Origin: Stappia sp.
GTDB lineage: Bacteria; Pseudomonadota; Alphaproteobacteria; Rhizobiales; Stappiaceae
Reading direction: 5' to 3'
Assembly: GCA_002722295.1 (NCBI GenBank)
Contig: PBLF01000023.1
Coordinates: forward strand, 21,105 to 85,104
Length of the DNA: 64,000 nt
Position 1 is the stretch's first letter; each line of letters begins with the position of its first letter. Made by a program: the position numbers and the translations under genes. This document shows positions 37,060-46,979 of the stretch, piece by piece. Under the pieces are notes generated by a model that saw only the letters and a program-made list of their open reading frames with translations, did not search any database and was not told the DNA's origin.

Positions 37060-38673
37060 ATGGACCACGACACGCCCCCACGCGCCCGGAGCGCGGCTTC
37101 TCCCGCCCGCGAGGTCGAGCTGAAGCTCGAGACCGACCGCACCGCTCTCCAGCGCCTGAAGAAGGCCGCTCCGCCCCCGGGCTTCACGGTCGCGCGCGCG
37201 GTGACGAAGCCGCTGCAGTCGATCTATTTCGACACGCCGGACCTTGCCCTCAAGACGGCCCGCTGGTCGCTGCGGGTGCGCAAGACGGGCGGCTCCTGGG
37301 TGCAGACGGTGAAGGCCGGGACCGGCGTGGTCGGCGGCCTTTCGACGCCGCGTGAGCACGAAGTGCCCGTGGCCGGGCCGATGCCCGACCTTACCCGTAT
37401 CGACGACGCGGACCTGCGCGAACGCCTCTGGCGGCTCCTCGACGGCGCCGTTCTGGATCCGGTGTTCGAGACCGCGATGACGCGCACGAAGCGGGTGTTT
37501 TCCGGTCCCGACGGCGCGGTGATCGAATGCGCGCTGGATGCGGGCGAGATTCGCGCCGGCGAGCGCAGCCAGCCGCTTTTCGAGGCGGAATTGGAACTCA
37601 AGGACGGCCCGGTCGAGAGCCTCTTTGCCCTGGCGGAGGGGCTCGCCGGGCTTGGTTCGGCCCGCCTGTCGCGCTTCACCAAGGCCGAGCGCGGCTACCG
37701 TCTCGTGGCCGGTGAAAACGGCCCGGCCGAAGCCTTCAAGGCCGAAAAGGCCGGCGTCACGAGCCGCGATACGGTCGAGGACGCGTTCCGCGCCATCCTG
37801 CGGTCGTGTCTTGTCCAGATCGCGGCCAACCGGGACGCGGCGCTCGACAGCGATGCCCCGGAAGGCCCGCACCAGCTTCGCGTCGGCCTGCGGCGGCTGC
37901 GCAGCGCGCTCAAGGTCTACGGCAAGGCACTCGCGCCCGAGACCCGCGAGCGGCTCGACACCGACGCGCAGGATCTCGCCACCCGGGTCGGCGCCCTGCG
38001 CGATCTCGACGTGCTGGCCGCAGAGATCGTCGCTCCGGCCCTTGCCGCGGCCCCCGAAGAACTGGCCGAGCCGGCGCGCGAGCGCCTGTCCCGGGCCCTG
38101 ACCACCCGCCGGCTTGCCACCCGCCGCGACCTGCGCGCCCACCTCGAGGGCCCGGCCGTCAACGCGCTGGTCTTTCATCTGGGACAGATCGCGGAAGGAG
38201 ACGCCTGGCGCGAGGCGGCCCGCGCCGCCCATGGCGTCGAGATCGACGCGGTATGGGATGCGCCGCTGGCGGGCTTTGCCGCGAAGGCCATGGCAAAACG
38301 CTGGAAGGCGGTCGCCCGGCTTGGCGCGCGGCTCGATGAACTCAACCTCGAAGAGCGCCACGACATGCGCAAGGCGCTCAAGAAGCTGCGCTACACGCTG
38401 GAGTTCTTCCGTCCCGTCTTCGACCGCAAGACGCTGAAGCCCTTCCTGTCGCGGCTCAAGCGCCTGCAGGATGTCTTCGGCTATCTCAACGACGTGGTGA
38501 TGGCCCACACGCTGGTGCGCCTCGTCGCCGAGGAGGCAGAGGGCGACACCGAGCCGACGCTTGCCGCCGGCTATGTGCTCGGCTGGCACGACGCGCGCGC
38601 CACCCATGCCTGGCAGGACACCCGCGCCCTTTGGGACGACACCCGCGCCGCCGACCGTTTCTGGACGTCCTGA
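37060..38673 (+). CDS. CYTH and CHAD domain-containing protein
   Basis: A 537-residue two-domain protein. The CYTH domain (about 20-215) opens with the diagnostic EVELKLE and has alternating basic and acidic strands that bind triphosphate. The CHAD domain (about 230-525) is an all-helical, His-rich repeat with PHQLRVGLRRLRSALK and HDMRKALKKLRYTLEFF. CHAD domains bind polyphosphate and CYTH domains hydrolyse or make triphosphates, so it probably acts on or is targeted to polyphosphate granules. No ppk/ppx gene is in the window. Confidence 0.92.
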   Translation: MDHDTPPRARSAASPAREVELKLETDRTALQRLKKAAPPPGFTVARAVTKPLQSIYFDTPDLALKTARWSLRVRKTGGSWVQTVKAGTGVVGGLSTPREHEVPVAGPMPDLTRIDDADLRERLWRLLDGAVLDPVFETAMTRTKRVFSGPDGAVIECALDAGEIRAGERSQPLFEAELELKDGPVESLFALAEGLAGLGSARLSRFTKAERGYRLVAGENGPAEAFKAEKAGVTSRDTVEDAFRAILRSCLVQIAANRDAALDSDAPEGPHQLRVGLRRLRSALKVYGKALAPETRERLDTDAQDLATRVGALRDLDVLAAEIVAPALAAAPEELAEPARERLSRALTTRRLATRRDLRAHLEGPAVNALVFHLGQIAEGDAWREAARAAHGVEIDAVWDAPLAGFAAKAMAKRWKAVARLGARLDELNLEERHDMRKALKKLRYTLEFFRPVFDRKTLKPFLSRLKRLQDVFGYLNDVVMAHTLVRLVAEEAEGDTEPTLAAGYVLGWHDARATHAWQDTRALWDDTRAADRFWTS

Positions 38674-38716
38674 CGCCCGAAAAGATGGGACGACGAGGGC
38701 GTCCGCGCCGCGCCCG

Positions 38717-41617
38717 TCAAGGGCTTTGCTGCGGCGCGTTCTGCGGCTGCTGTTGTTGCTGCTGGCGCTTCCCGCCACCAAGACCGAAGGAGCCGAGGAA
38801 CCCCTGCGGCAGGCCGAAGCCCTGTTCGACCGCGTCGAGCACCTGCTCGTCGTCGACCTCGCCCTGGATCACCTTTTCCACGTCGATGTGCGTATTGCCG
38901 CCGGTCGCCCGCTTCAGGGCATCATTCGCCGCGCCGGTAAGCGCGTCCTCGACGGAACCGCCTCCGGCCTGATCACGCGCCGCACCAAGCGACTTCACCA
39001 GTCCGCCACCCAGCCCCTCGAGCTGTTTCAGCGCCGCCTGCGGGTTCTCCAGGATGCCCTTCACGTCCGGGTAGATCTGCGGCCGGTCCCAGGACCCGCG
39101 CACGATCACGGGAACGCCGAGCCCCTGCAGGTCGCGGCTTTCGCCCTTGCCGAGCGGCACCGGCGGCGCGCCGTCGAGCGTGGCCACCACGCGCGGTTCC
39201 AGCCGCCAGTCGAGCAGTTTCTCCGGAATGTCGATGCGCCCGGACCCGGTCATGCGCACCAGCGGTCCGACGAGCGCGAGATCGTCCGAGGTGGCAATGC
39301 CCCGCGCGACCTCGAAGCCCGCCCCCAGCGCGGAGAAGTCGGTCTTCTGCGCCGGGTTTTCAGACCAGCCCAGCAGCGTGTCGACCGTCAGGCCGCGCAC
39401 CATGCGCGGAATGTTGATGCCCCGGATCGCGCCGTCGGCGAAATCGAAGCGGGCCGTGCCGGCAAGGCTCGACACGATCTCGAACATGCTCGTGCCGCGC
39501 GCCACCAGATCGCTTTCCAGCGCCAGCTTGCCCTGCAGCCAGTCGAAGCCCGCAAGCGCCGACAGGAAGGGATGCGCGTTGACGCCGCCGATACGGAAGG
39601 AGCCGGAGAGCTCGGGCACCGCGCCGCCGCCATCGACGGTGAGACGCCCCTGCCCCGTGCCACCGTAAAGCGTCAGTTCGCCGAGATCCGCCGTCAGCTT
39701 GCCGCCGGCGATGGTCACGTTCAGACGGCTCGGGCCGATCTCCACCGCGTCGAAGGCGATCGAGCGGGCCGAAAGCGTCAGGTCCGCATCGAAGGCGGAC
39801 AGGCCCGAAAGGTCGATCGGCGCCCGGCTCCAGCCGCGCGGCTCGCCACCCGGCACCCGCGGGGCCTCGGCGGTCGTCGCCGGTGCCCCGGCCGCATCGA
39901 GATAGGGATCGAGCCCCAGCCGCTCCAGCGACAGGCGGGCGGTCAGCTTCGGCTTGCCGGCCACCGACAGCGATCCCTCGCCCTCGCCGCGCGTGTCGTC
40001 GAGCAGGATCGAGGCATTCGAGAAGGACACCGCGTCCTCGCCCGCCGACAGCTTGCCGGAGAAGGAGAACCGCTCAAGCCCCCCGCCGGGCGACAGCGGC
40101 GAGCCCAGCCAGGAGGCAAGCCCGCGCAGGTTCGCCGTCTCGATCACCACGTCGCCGTCAAGGCCGCCCGAGGTGCTGAAGGCTCCGTCATAGCCAAGCG
40201 TCACGCGGCGACTTGCCAGCCGGAGACGCGTGGGCGCGGGCATGCCCGCCGCCAGAAGCGCGGGCGTGAGCGAGCCTTCGATGCGGAAGGCCTCGTCGCG
40301 CCAGGTCAGTCCGCCCGTGAGCGTGACCGGCGTGTCCAGCCCGGAAAAGTCGACGGCAAGCGCCAGGCCACGGATGGTGCGCGCGCCCGCTTCCTCGCCA
40401 AGCGCGCCGGGCACGGGAAGGCCCGAGACCTCTCCGCCGGCCAGCGTCATGCGACCGGACAGGTCCGCGCCCGCCAGAAGGGTCGCCGCGTCCGCGCCCC
40501 GGCCGGCAAAGCGCACCTGGCCGCCCAGGGTTCCGCTGGCCTGCTCGCCGCGCCCGGCAATCGCCAGAATGTCGGCAAGCGGCACGCCGTCGAGCGTCAG
40601 GTCGCCGGAAACGGCCGGAACGTCACCGGAAAGATCCGCCGCGCCAGAGCCACGCAGCGAGGACGGCCCGAGGGCCGCCGTCAGCGTGTCGACACCGATG
40701 CGCTGCGGCGTGGTCGCAAGGTCCGCCGTCAGGCTGAAGGGACCGGGATCGCGCGGCACGCTGGCCCCGAACGCCTGCAACGTGCCGGCAAGCGTCTCGC
40801 CACCGGCGGACACCCTGAGGGCGCCCGGGCCAGTGAGCGAGGCGGTTCCGGCAACGCGGATTTCCGCGTCCGCGCCCGCAAGGCTCACGTCGAGCTCGCT
40901 GCTTCCGCCCTCGGCAAGCGCCAGCGGCGCGGCGATCTGGCCGGCGACCTCAAGCTCGACGCCCTGGCGCACGACCTGGCCCTCCAGGTCCATCGGACCG
41001 GTGAGCGAGGGAAGCGAGATGTCGAGATCGATGCCCTCGAGCATCGGCGTGCCGTCGGCCTGCAGGAGGCGGCCACCGCGCACCGAAAGCCGGTCGACGC
41101 CGATGCGTGCCAGCGTCGCAGCACTGGCGCCGGCTCCGCCATCGGCCTCGGAGGCCTCGGCGTTGGTCTCGGTGATCGCCTCCGTCGCGGCGCTCCAGCG
41201 GTCGGCGGGAAAGCCCGGCGAGGCCGGTGCGGCGGCGGCCTGCTGCACGGGCGCCTGGCCTCCGCCGCCGAGCGTCACCACGGGGCCCTCGAGGCTGATG
41301 TGGGTCAGTCGCGCGGTGCCGCCGAACAGGGTCGACCAGGCGAGACCGAAGTCGACCGCGTCGACACGAAGCATCTCCTGGCCGCCCGCCGAGGCGACGC
41401 CGACGTTTTCCGCGCTCAGCCCGAGTCCGGGCAGCAGCGACAGGCCGACCGGCCCGTCGAGACGCAGGCGCAGGCCCGTGCGGCTCTCGATCTGGGCGAC
41501 GAGTTCGGCCCGGATGGCATCCTTTGGCAGGAACCACGGCACGACGACGGCCGCCGCCAGCACAAGAACCAGGACGGTGAAAACGAGACCGGCAAGACCG
41601 ACCACCACGCGTTTCAC
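38717..41617 (-). CDS. AsmA family protein
   Basis: A 966-residue envelope protein. One N-terminal transmembrane anchor (residues 4-26) is followed by the AsmA start domain (VPWFLPKDAIRAELVAQIESRTGLRLRLDGPVGLSLLPGLGLSAENVG) and then long repeated beta-strand segments, as in lipid-channel RBG-like AsmA proteins. A C-terminal AsmA_2-like part contains VRGLTVDTLLGWSENPAQKTDFSALGAGFEVARGI. The tail ends in Gln and Asn repeats (QQQQQQPQN). The start is GTG 41617. It probably carries lipids between membranes. No partner is adjacent. Confidence 0.9.
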   Translation of the reverse strand: MKRVVVGLAGLVFTVLVLVLAAAVVVPWFLPKDAIRAELVAQIESRTGLRLRLDGPVGLSLLPGLGLSAENVGVASAGGQEMLRVDAVDFGLAWSTLFGGTARLTHISLEGPVVTLGGGGQAPVQQAAAAPASPGFPADRWSAATEAITETNAEASEADGGAGASAATLARIGVDRLSVRGGRLLQADGTPMLEGIDLDISLPSLTGPMDLEGQVVRQGVELEVAGQIAAPLALAEGGSSELDVSLAGADAEIRVAGTASLTGPGALRVSAGGETLAGTLQAFGASVPRDPGPFSLTADLATTPQRIGVDTLTAALGPSSLRGSGAADLSGDVPAVSGDLTLDGVPLADILAIAGRGEQASGTLGGQVRFAGRGADAATLLAGADLSGRMTLAGGEVSGLPVPGALGEEAGARTIRGLALAVDFSGLDTPVTLTGGLTWRDEAFRIEGSLTPALLAAGMPAPTRLRLASRRVTLGYDGAFSTSGGLDGDVVIETANLRGLASWLGSPLSPGGGLERFSFSGKLSAGEDAVSFSNASILLDDTRGEGEGSLSVAGKPKLTARLSLERLGLDPYLDAAGAPATTAEAPRVPGGEPRGWSRAPIDLSGLSAFDADLTLSARSIAFDAVEIGPSRLNVTIAGGKLTADLGELTLYGGTGQGRLTVDGGGAVPELSGSFRIGGVNAHPFLSALAGFDWLQGKLALESDLVARGTSMFEIVSSLAGTARFDFADGAIRGINIPRMVRGLTVDTLLGWSENPAQKTDFSALGAGFEVARGIATSDDLALVGPLVRMTGSGRIDIPEKLLDWRLEPRVVATLDGAPPVPLGKGESRDLQGLGVPVIVRGSWDRPQIYPDVKGILENPQAALKQLEGLGGGLVKSLGAARDQAGGGSVEDALTGAANDALKRATGGNTHIDVEKVIQGEVDDEQVLDAVEQGFGLPQGFLGSFGLGGGKRQQQQQQPQNAPQQSP

Positions 41618-41840
41618 GAAGAGGCACCCCTTTTTCGAATCACGGGCAGTATGGGCGATTTGCCCGGCCCGAACGACCGCAACGCGTGCAGACTTCCCCA
41701 AAAGCGTGTCGACAGAATGGCCGCGATGCACCCTGCACGGCTCGTCGGCATGGACTTTTTCCCTCCGATTGCCGATGTTTCCCGCTGACGGGATGCGCGA
41801 TCGATCGCTGATCGCGCTCCGACCGGAATGAGGAGGGGCC

Positions 41841-42332
41841 ATGTTTCCGGCGCTCAAGCGGTTTTTGAAAAGCGTTGTGACCGGCGAGGCCGACGAACGG
41901 ACCTTTGCCGAGGACGATCACCGGCTCGCGGCGGCGGCGCTTCTGGTGCACATCATCGCGGTGGACGGCGTCGTCGACGACAGCGAGCGCGAGGCCCTGT
42001 CCGAGGTGCTGCGCGTCAACTACCAGCTCACCCCGGACATGACGCGCGAGCTGATCGAGTCCGCGACGCGGCGCGATGCCGAGGCCGTCGACCTGTACGG
42101 CTTCACCTCGGTCCTCAAGCGCACGCTCGATCTCGACGGCCGGCTCAAGGTTCTGGAGATGATGTGGGAACTCGTCTACGCCGACGGCACGGTGCACGAG
42201 TTCGAGGACAACACCATCTGGCGTGTCGCCGAACTGCTCGGGATTTCCTCGCGCGACCGGCTGGCCCTGCGCCGCAAGGTCGCCGCCCATGCCGGCCCCG
42301 ACGACACCTCCGGCGAGGAGGAGAACGGCTGA
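41841..42332 (+). CDS. TerB-like tellurite-resistance/DjlA N-terminal domain protein
   Basis: A 163-residue soluble helical protein. The TerB fold spans about 25-150: DDHRLAAAALLVHIIAVDGVVDDSEREAL, LKVLEMMWELVYADGTVHEFEDNTIWRVAELLGIS, with the paired acidic metal-binding loops (VDGVVDDSE and YADGTVHEFE). No DnaJ domain is attached and no other ter gene is near. AGGAGGGG lies just before ATG 41841. Proteins of this type are common in Rhizobiales; the function is unknown. Confidence 0.9.
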   Translation: MFPALKRFLKSVVTGEADERTFAEDDHRLAAAALLVHIIAVDGVVDDSEREALSEVLRVNYQLTPDMTRELIESATRRDAEAVDLYGFTSVLKRTLDLDGRLKVLEMMWELVYADGTVHEFEDNTIWRVAELLGISSRDRLALRRKVAAHAGPDDTSGEEENG

Positions 42333-42413
42333 CGGCCCGCCACACGCCATTGCGGAAGGGGCCCACCAACCGGGCCACTCGACCGCGCCCCGGGCCCGCG
42401 CTAGAATAACGTC

Positions 42414-43175
42414 ATGATCGTTGACCCGTCGCTTCCCGACCCGCGAGCGCAGGCTGATCGGCCCAAGGTTCTGATCGTCCTGCACCAGGAAACATCGACC
42501 CCCGGCCGCGTCGGCCAGGAACTGGTCAGGCGCGGCTTCGCGCTCGACATCCGCAGGCCACGCTTCGGCGACCTGCTGCCCGACACGATGGAAGACCACG
42601 CCGGCGCGGTCGTTTTCGGCGGCCCCATGAGCGCCAACGACACGGACGCCTTCGTCTCCCGCGAAATCGACTGGATCGGCGTGCCGCTGAAGGAGGAAAA
42701 GCCCTTTCTCGGCATCTGCCTCGGCGCGCAGATGATGGCGCGCCATCTCGGCGCCGGCGTCTCCAGCCACGACGACGGACTGGTGGAGATCGGCTACTAC
42801 GACATCACCCCGACCGAGACCGGCCGGAAAATGATGCGCTGGCCGAAGAAGGTCTACCAGTGGCACCGGGAAGGGTTCGACCTGCCCGCCGGAGCGGAGC
42901 TTCTCGCCACCGGAGACACCTATCCGACCCAGGCGATCCGGGTCGGCCCTGCCGCCTACGGCATCCAGTTCCATCCCGAGCTCACCTACCAGATGATGGT
43001 GCGCTGGACGACACGCGGGGCACCGCGCATGGCGCTTCCCGGCGCGCGCCAGCGACGCGACCATTTCGCGGGGCGCTATGTCTTCGACCCCGGCCTCAAG
43101 GCGTGGCTCGACGATTTCCTCGATCTGTGGATCGGCCGCGCCGACGCCGGACGGCTCGCGGAGGCCGCCGAATAG
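42414..43175 (+). CDS. Class I glutamine amidotransferase (GMP synthase-like, stand-alone)
   Basis: A 253-residue triad amidotransferase domain: nucleophile Cys in FLGICLGAQ, His in QFHPELTYQMM, and Glu in the same block. The GGPMSANDTDAFVSREIDWI loop is characteristic of stand-alone GMP-synthase-like proteins. It would hydrolyse glutamine or a gamma-glutamyl compound; the acceptor is unknown. No synthetase partner is directly adjacent; asnB downstream has its own amidotransferase domain, so the two need not be linked. Confidence 0.9.
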   Translation: MIVDPSLPDPRAQADRPKVLIVLHQETSTPGRVGQELVRRGFALDIRRPRFGDLLPDTMEDHAGAVVFGGPMSANDTDAFVSREIDWIGVPLKEEKPFLGICLGAQMMARHLGAGVSSHDDGLVEIGYYDITPTETGRKMMRWPKKVYQWHREGFDLPAGAELLATGDTYPTQAIRVGPAAYGIQFHPELTYQMMVRWTTRGAPRMALPGARQRRDHFAGRYVFDPGLKAWLDDFLDLWIGRADAGRLAEAAE

Positions 43176-43212
43176 GCCCTCTCGCCTGAGTTTCCCCCTG
43201 ATCCCGCCACCG

Positions 43213-43250
43213 CGCGCATCCCCCCAATGAGGGATGGACAGGGATGCGCG
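43213..43250 (+). other. Long hairpin upstream of asnB
   Basis: CGCGCATCCC (43213-43222) pairs exactly with GGGATGCGCG (43241-43250) around an 18-base loop. It lies in the 164-base gap before asnB. No T-run follows, so it may be an mRNA leader structure, a protein site or the Rho-dependent end of the preceding gene. Confidence 0.4.
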
Positions 43251-43339
43251 TCGCGGGCAGAAGGGGCGCGCTCCGCCGTGGCTGTTTCGGGGCGCATCAT
43301 GAGACGAGGGCCGGCCCGCCGGCGTGAACGGAGCCTGAC

Positions 43340-45298
43340 ATGTGCGGCATTGCCGGGATATTCCGCCCCGAGGGCCTTGGCGAGGGCGCGACCGCCCTGC
43401 TCGACACCATGGGCGAGGCGATTGCCCATCGCGGTCCCGATGCGCACGCCACCTGGTCCGACGCGCCCGCCGGCATCGGCTTCGTCCACCGCCGCCTGTC
43501 GATCATCGACCTCACGGAGGCGGGCGCACAGCCCATGCACTCGCCCTGCGGCCGCTACACGCTGGCCTACAACGGCGAGATCTACAATTACCTCGACCTG
43601 CGCCGCACCCTTGAGGACGAGGGCGCCGCCCCCGCCTGGCGCGGTCATTCCGACACCGAGGTGCTGCTGGCCGGCGTTGCCGCATGGGGCCTTGCCGAGA
43701 CGCTGACCCGCTGCGTCGGCATGTTCGCCATCGCGCTGTGGGACCGCGAGACCCGCAGTCTCACGCTCGCGCGTGACCGGTTCGGCGAAAAGCCGCTCCA
43801 TGTCGCGGTCTTCGACGGCGAGATAGCCTTCGCCTCAGAACTCAAGGCGCTCAAACGGCATCCGCGCTGGTCCGGCGAGATCGACCGTCAGGCCATCGCG
43901 CAGTGCCTGCGCCACGGCTACATTCCCGTTCCCAGGACCGCGTTCACGCAAGCCGTGAAGATCCGCCCCGGCGCCTGCGTCGAACTGAAGGCCGGCGCGC
44001 TTTCGCCCGGGACATGGCGCGAAAGCCTCTACTGGGACGCGATGGCCGAGGCCCGGGCGGCGCGCTCCGACCGCTTTGCCGGCACCGGGGAGGAAGCCGT
44101 CTCGCGGCTGGATTCGCTGCTGCGCGAATCCGTCTCGCGGCAGATGATCTCGGACGTTCCGCTCGGCGCGTTCCTGTCGGGCGGCATCGACAGTTCGACC
44201 ATCGCGGCGATGATGCAGTCGCTCAGCACCAAGCCGGTGGAGACCTTCTCGCTCGGTTTCGAGGACAAGTCCGTCAGCGAGGCCGGGTTCGCCCGCGCCG
44301 TGGCACATCATCTCGGCACCAGCCACAACGAGATCATGCTGTCCGGCGACGAGGCCCGGGACCTGGTCGCCACCATGCCGGACGTCTACGACGAGCCCTT
44401 CACCGACCAATCGCAACTGCCGACCTACCTGGTCTCGCGCTTCGCGCGCTCAAGGGTCACGGTTTCCTTGTCGGGTGATGCGGCGGATGAATTGTTTGCC
44501 GGCTATGGACGCCATCATTCGGTGGCCAAGCAATGGTCCGGCTCCCCCCTGGCGGGTCTTGGCCGGCAGGCGCGCAAGCTTGCCGCCTCCGCCCAGATCG
44601 CGGCCCTCGTCGCCCCGGCGGAAAAGCGGGGCCGCAGCCACGTCGGCAAGCGCTCGACGGCAAGCCTCCGCCTCCGCCTGGAAGAGCGAAAGGCACAATA
44701 CAAGGCCGCCTCGGCCGTTGCCGCCTACGAGCGCAAGTTCACGCTGCTCGACACGGCCGACCGCCTGGTGCCCGGCACGCATCGCGAGACCCATCCGCTG
44801 CTCGCCGAGGTCGAGGCGGAAACCGGCTGGAGCCCGCTCGAGCAGGCGAGCTTTCTCGACCTCACCCACTATCTGCCCGACGACATCCTGGTGAAGGTCG
44901 ACCGCGCGGCCATGGCGCACAGCCTGGAAACGCGGGTTCCCTTCCTCGATCCGGCCGTCGTGCGCTTCGCGCTGTCGCTGCCCGATTCCGTGCGCCGCAT
45001 GAACGGACAGCGCAAGGGCGTGCTCAAGGCCGTGCTCGGCCGCTACCTGCCGACGGACCTCTGGGACCGGCCCAAGCGCGGCTTCGGCATTCCCTCCGCC
45101 ACATGGCTCGCCGGCCCCTTGCGTCCGCTCGCCGAGGACATGTTCTCGCCCGAGACGCTGGCGCGAACCGACATGCTCGATCCCGCGATGGTACGCGTCT
45201 TCTGGGAAGACTTCCTCGCCGGGGACAAGCGCCGCGCCAACGTCGTCTGGGCCATGTTCATCGTCCAGCTCTTCCTGGAACGCCAGGGCCGGGACTGA
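43340..45298 (+). CDS. asnB: Asparagine synthase (glutamine-hydrolysing)
   Basis: A 652-residue enzyme that makes asparagine from aspartate, glutamine and ATP. The N-terminal class II amidotransferase starts at Cys2 (MCGIAGIFRP) and includes the HRGPDAHATW, YNGEIYN and HSDTE motifs. The synthetase half has the PP-loop LSGGIDSST, LSGDAADELFAGYGRH, and DLTHYLPDDILVKVDRAAMAHSLETRVPFLD. The C-terminal part fits the exopolysaccharide-associated AsnB class, but there are no glycosyltransferase genes in the window, so ordinary asparagine synthesis is the safer call. Confidence 0.93.
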   Translation: MCGIAGIFRPEGLGEGATALLDTMGEAIAHRGPDAHATWSDAPAGIGFVHRRLSIIDLTEAGAQPMHSPCGRYTLAYNGEIYNYLDLRRTLEDEGAAPAWRGHSDTEVLLAGVAAWGLAETLTRCVGMFAIALWDRETRSLTLARDRFGEKPLHVAVFDGEIAFASELKALKRHPRWSGEIDRQAIAQCLRHGYIPVPRTAFTQAVKIRPGACVELKAGALSPGTWRESLYWDAMAEARAARSDRFAGTGEEAVSRLDSLLRESVSRQMISDVPLGAFLSGGIDSSTIAAMMQSLSTKPVETFSLGFEDKSVSEAGFARAVAHHLGTSHNEIMLSGDEARDLVATMPDVYDEPFTDQSQLPTYLVSRFARSRVTVSLSGDAADELFAGYGRHHSVAKQWSGSPLAGLGRQARKLAASAQIAALVAPAEKRGRSHVGKRSTASLRLRLEERKAQYKAASAVAAYERKFTLLDTADRLVPGTHRETHPLLAEVEAETGWSPLEQASFLDLTHYLPDDILVKVDRAAMAHSLETRVPFLDPAVVRFALSLPDSVRRMNGQRKGVLKAVLGRYLPTDLWDRPKRGFGIPSATWLAGPLRPLAEDMFSPETLARTDMLDPAMVRVFWEDFLAGDKRRANVVWAMFIVQLFLERQGRD

Positions 45299-45334
45299 AC
45301 GCCTCGAGCCTGGGCGGGGCCGCCCCGTGCCCCC

Positions 45335-46342
45335 TTACGCCAGCGTTCCGAAAAGCCTCAGCCGGCTGATGCCGCCATCGGGGAAGATGTTGAGCCGCAC
45401 ATGGGTGACGGGGCCGATGTCGGCGAGACCGTCCGCGCCGATGTCGTGGATCGCGTCCGCCGAAAGCGGCGTGCGTGCGATCAGCTCTGGCCAGAACATG
45501 GAGGAGGTGACGACCGCCTGCTCCAGATTGTCGGAAAACCCAGTGAGATCGGCGGCCTGGATCGAGAAGCTCTCGGGGAAGTTGCCCTTGTAGAACGCCG
45601 TGTCGATGCTCGCCGTGGCAAGCGTCGCCCGGGCGCCCAGCTCCACGATGATCCAGTCGTTGCCGGGCTCGCGGCGCCGGCGCGTTTCCCAGCCGTCGCC
45701 CATGTTGACGCCACGTCCCGGAGCCAGAAGCCGGTGATAGGAACCGTAGTGCGCGTCGGAGAAGGCGAGGATACGGGCACCGTTGAGCGCCGAGGCAAGG
45801 TCGAGCGTTTCGGAACCGGCACTGGCGACGAGTTCCGGCCGGCCATGCACGCGCAACCGGGCGACGCCGCCGTCGGGATGAATGTGCAGGCGCACATGGG
45901 TGAAGCTTTCCGCCGCCTCGCAGGCGAAGAAGTGATGCGCGCTCGCCCCCAGCGCGCTCATCGGCAGCACCTCGACCCAGTCGCTCGCCGCGTCCGGCTC
46001 GCCCTCGCTGGCGCAGGCCTCGATGCGGCAGGCGGGGGGATAGTTTCCGGTGAAATGGGAGGTGTCGACGTCGAAGCCGGTGATGCGGCCCCGCGCGGCG
46101 AGCTTCACCACGGCGCTGTCATGTCCGGGACCGCGCCGGCGGCGGGATTCCCAGCCGTCCATCCACTTGCCGTGATCGTCGTATTTGTCGGCGATGAAGA
46201 CCGCGTCCGTGTCGGCGAGCATCCGCGACGCGTCCGCGAAGAAGTCGTCGGTGACCGACACGATCGACGCCCCGAGACCGCCCGAGGCAAGATTGACGTC
46301 ACGGGTGAAGGCCGGGCGCTCAAGATGGGACTGCTGGGTCAT
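45335..46342 (-). CDS. alc: Allantoicase
   Basis: A 335-residue enzyme hydrolysing allantoate to ureidoglycolate and urea. It consists of two similar jelly-roll halves, each with a DGWE(S/T)RRRR.PG.D motif (DGWESRRRRGPGHD and DGWETRRRREPGNDW) and a THVRLxIxPDGGxxRLRxxG strand pair, diagnostic of the allantoicase repeat. Its ATG overlaps the uraD stop as ATGA (46339-46342), so the two are translationally coupled. The downstream step enzyme is not in the window. Confidence 0.97.
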   Translation of the reverse strand: MTQQSHLERPAFTRDVNLASGGLGASIVSVTDDFFADASRMLADTDAVFIADKYDDHGKWMDGWESRRRRGPGHDSAVVKLAARGRITGFDVDTSHFTGNYPPACRIEACASEGEPDAASDWVEVLPMSALGASAHHFFACEAAESFTHVRLHIHPDGGVARLRVHGRPELVASAGSETLDLASALNGARILAFSDAHYGSYHRLLAPGRGVNMGDGWETRRRREPGNDWIIVELGARATLATASIDTAFYKGNFPESFSIQAADLTGFSDNLEQAVVTSSMFWPELIARTPLSADAIHDIGADGLADIGPVTHVRLNIFPDGGISRLRLFGTLA

Positions 46343-46893
46343 GACGGGCTCCTGAAAGAAAGGGAATAGGGGGATTGGGAAAGAAGGTCGGCGAGGCGGA
46401 GGCCGGCGATCCGCTCGACCTGGGCGCAGGCGGTGTCGAACTCGCTCGCCCGGTCGTTGGCGACCCGCTCCTCGAAGTTGGCGAGGATTTCCGCCTTTGT
46501 GCGCCCCTTGACCGCAAGGATGAACGGAAAGCCGAACCGCTCCTTGTAGGTCTCGTTGAGGTCCGTGAAGCGGGCGCGCTCGGCATCGGTCAGCGCGTCG
46601 AGCCCCGCCCCCGCCTGCTCGGCCGAGGACGCGGCGGTCAGGCGCCTGGCCGCCGCGAGCTTGCCGGCGAGATCGGGATGCGCGCGCAGCACGGCGAGCC
46701 GTTCCTCGTCGCCGGCCGCGCGGAAGACCTCACAAAGGATCGCGTGAAGCCCCTCGGCGCTGTCGGCATCGGGACCAAGACCCTTGTCGAAGGCACGTTC
46801 GGCAATGAAGGGGGAGTGCTCGAAGACACCGCCGAAGCATGCGACGAAGCTCTCGCGATCCATGCGGCTCGGCCGCTTGTCCCCGTCCGCCAC
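46339..46893 (-). CDS. uraD: 2-oxo-4-hydroxy-4-carboxy-5-ureidoimidazoline (OHCU) decarboxylase
   Basis: A 184-residue helical enzyme that decarboxylates OHCU to S-allantoin in urate breakdown. The catalytic His is in AHPDLAGK, and the substrate-binding FGFPFILAVKG block and the ERVAND C-terminal segment are typical. GTG 46893 is preferred: GAGGAGGG lies seven bases upstream, while ATG 46920 has no clear site. It is followed by alc with an ATGA overlap. The upstream gap is AT-rich with a palindrome. Confidence 0.95.
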   Translation of the reverse strand: MADGDKRPSRMDRESFVACFGGVFEHSPFIAERAFDKGLGPDADSAEGLHAILCEVFRAAGDEERLAVLRAHPDLAGKLAAARRLTAASSAEQAGAGLDALTDAERARFTDLNETYKERFGFPFILAVKGRTKAEILANFEERVANDRASEFDTACAQVERIAGLRLADLLSQSPYSLSFRSPS

Positions 46894-46979
46894 GGCGTGT
46901 CCCTCCTCTCGTGCGATCATGAACGTGTCCGCGTCCGACGCGTGACCGATCTATTGATAATCCAAAATAATGACCCTGA

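Noticed and set aside
38561..41788. Plus-strand frame of about 1070 codons opposite the AsmA gene
   Set aside because: Mirror shadow of the AsmA gene; it is Arg/Gln/Gly-rich and has no domain.
41841..42332. Active tellurite-resistance operon
   Set aside because: Only a single TerB-like gene is present, without terC/terD/terZ genes, so resistance should not be claimed.
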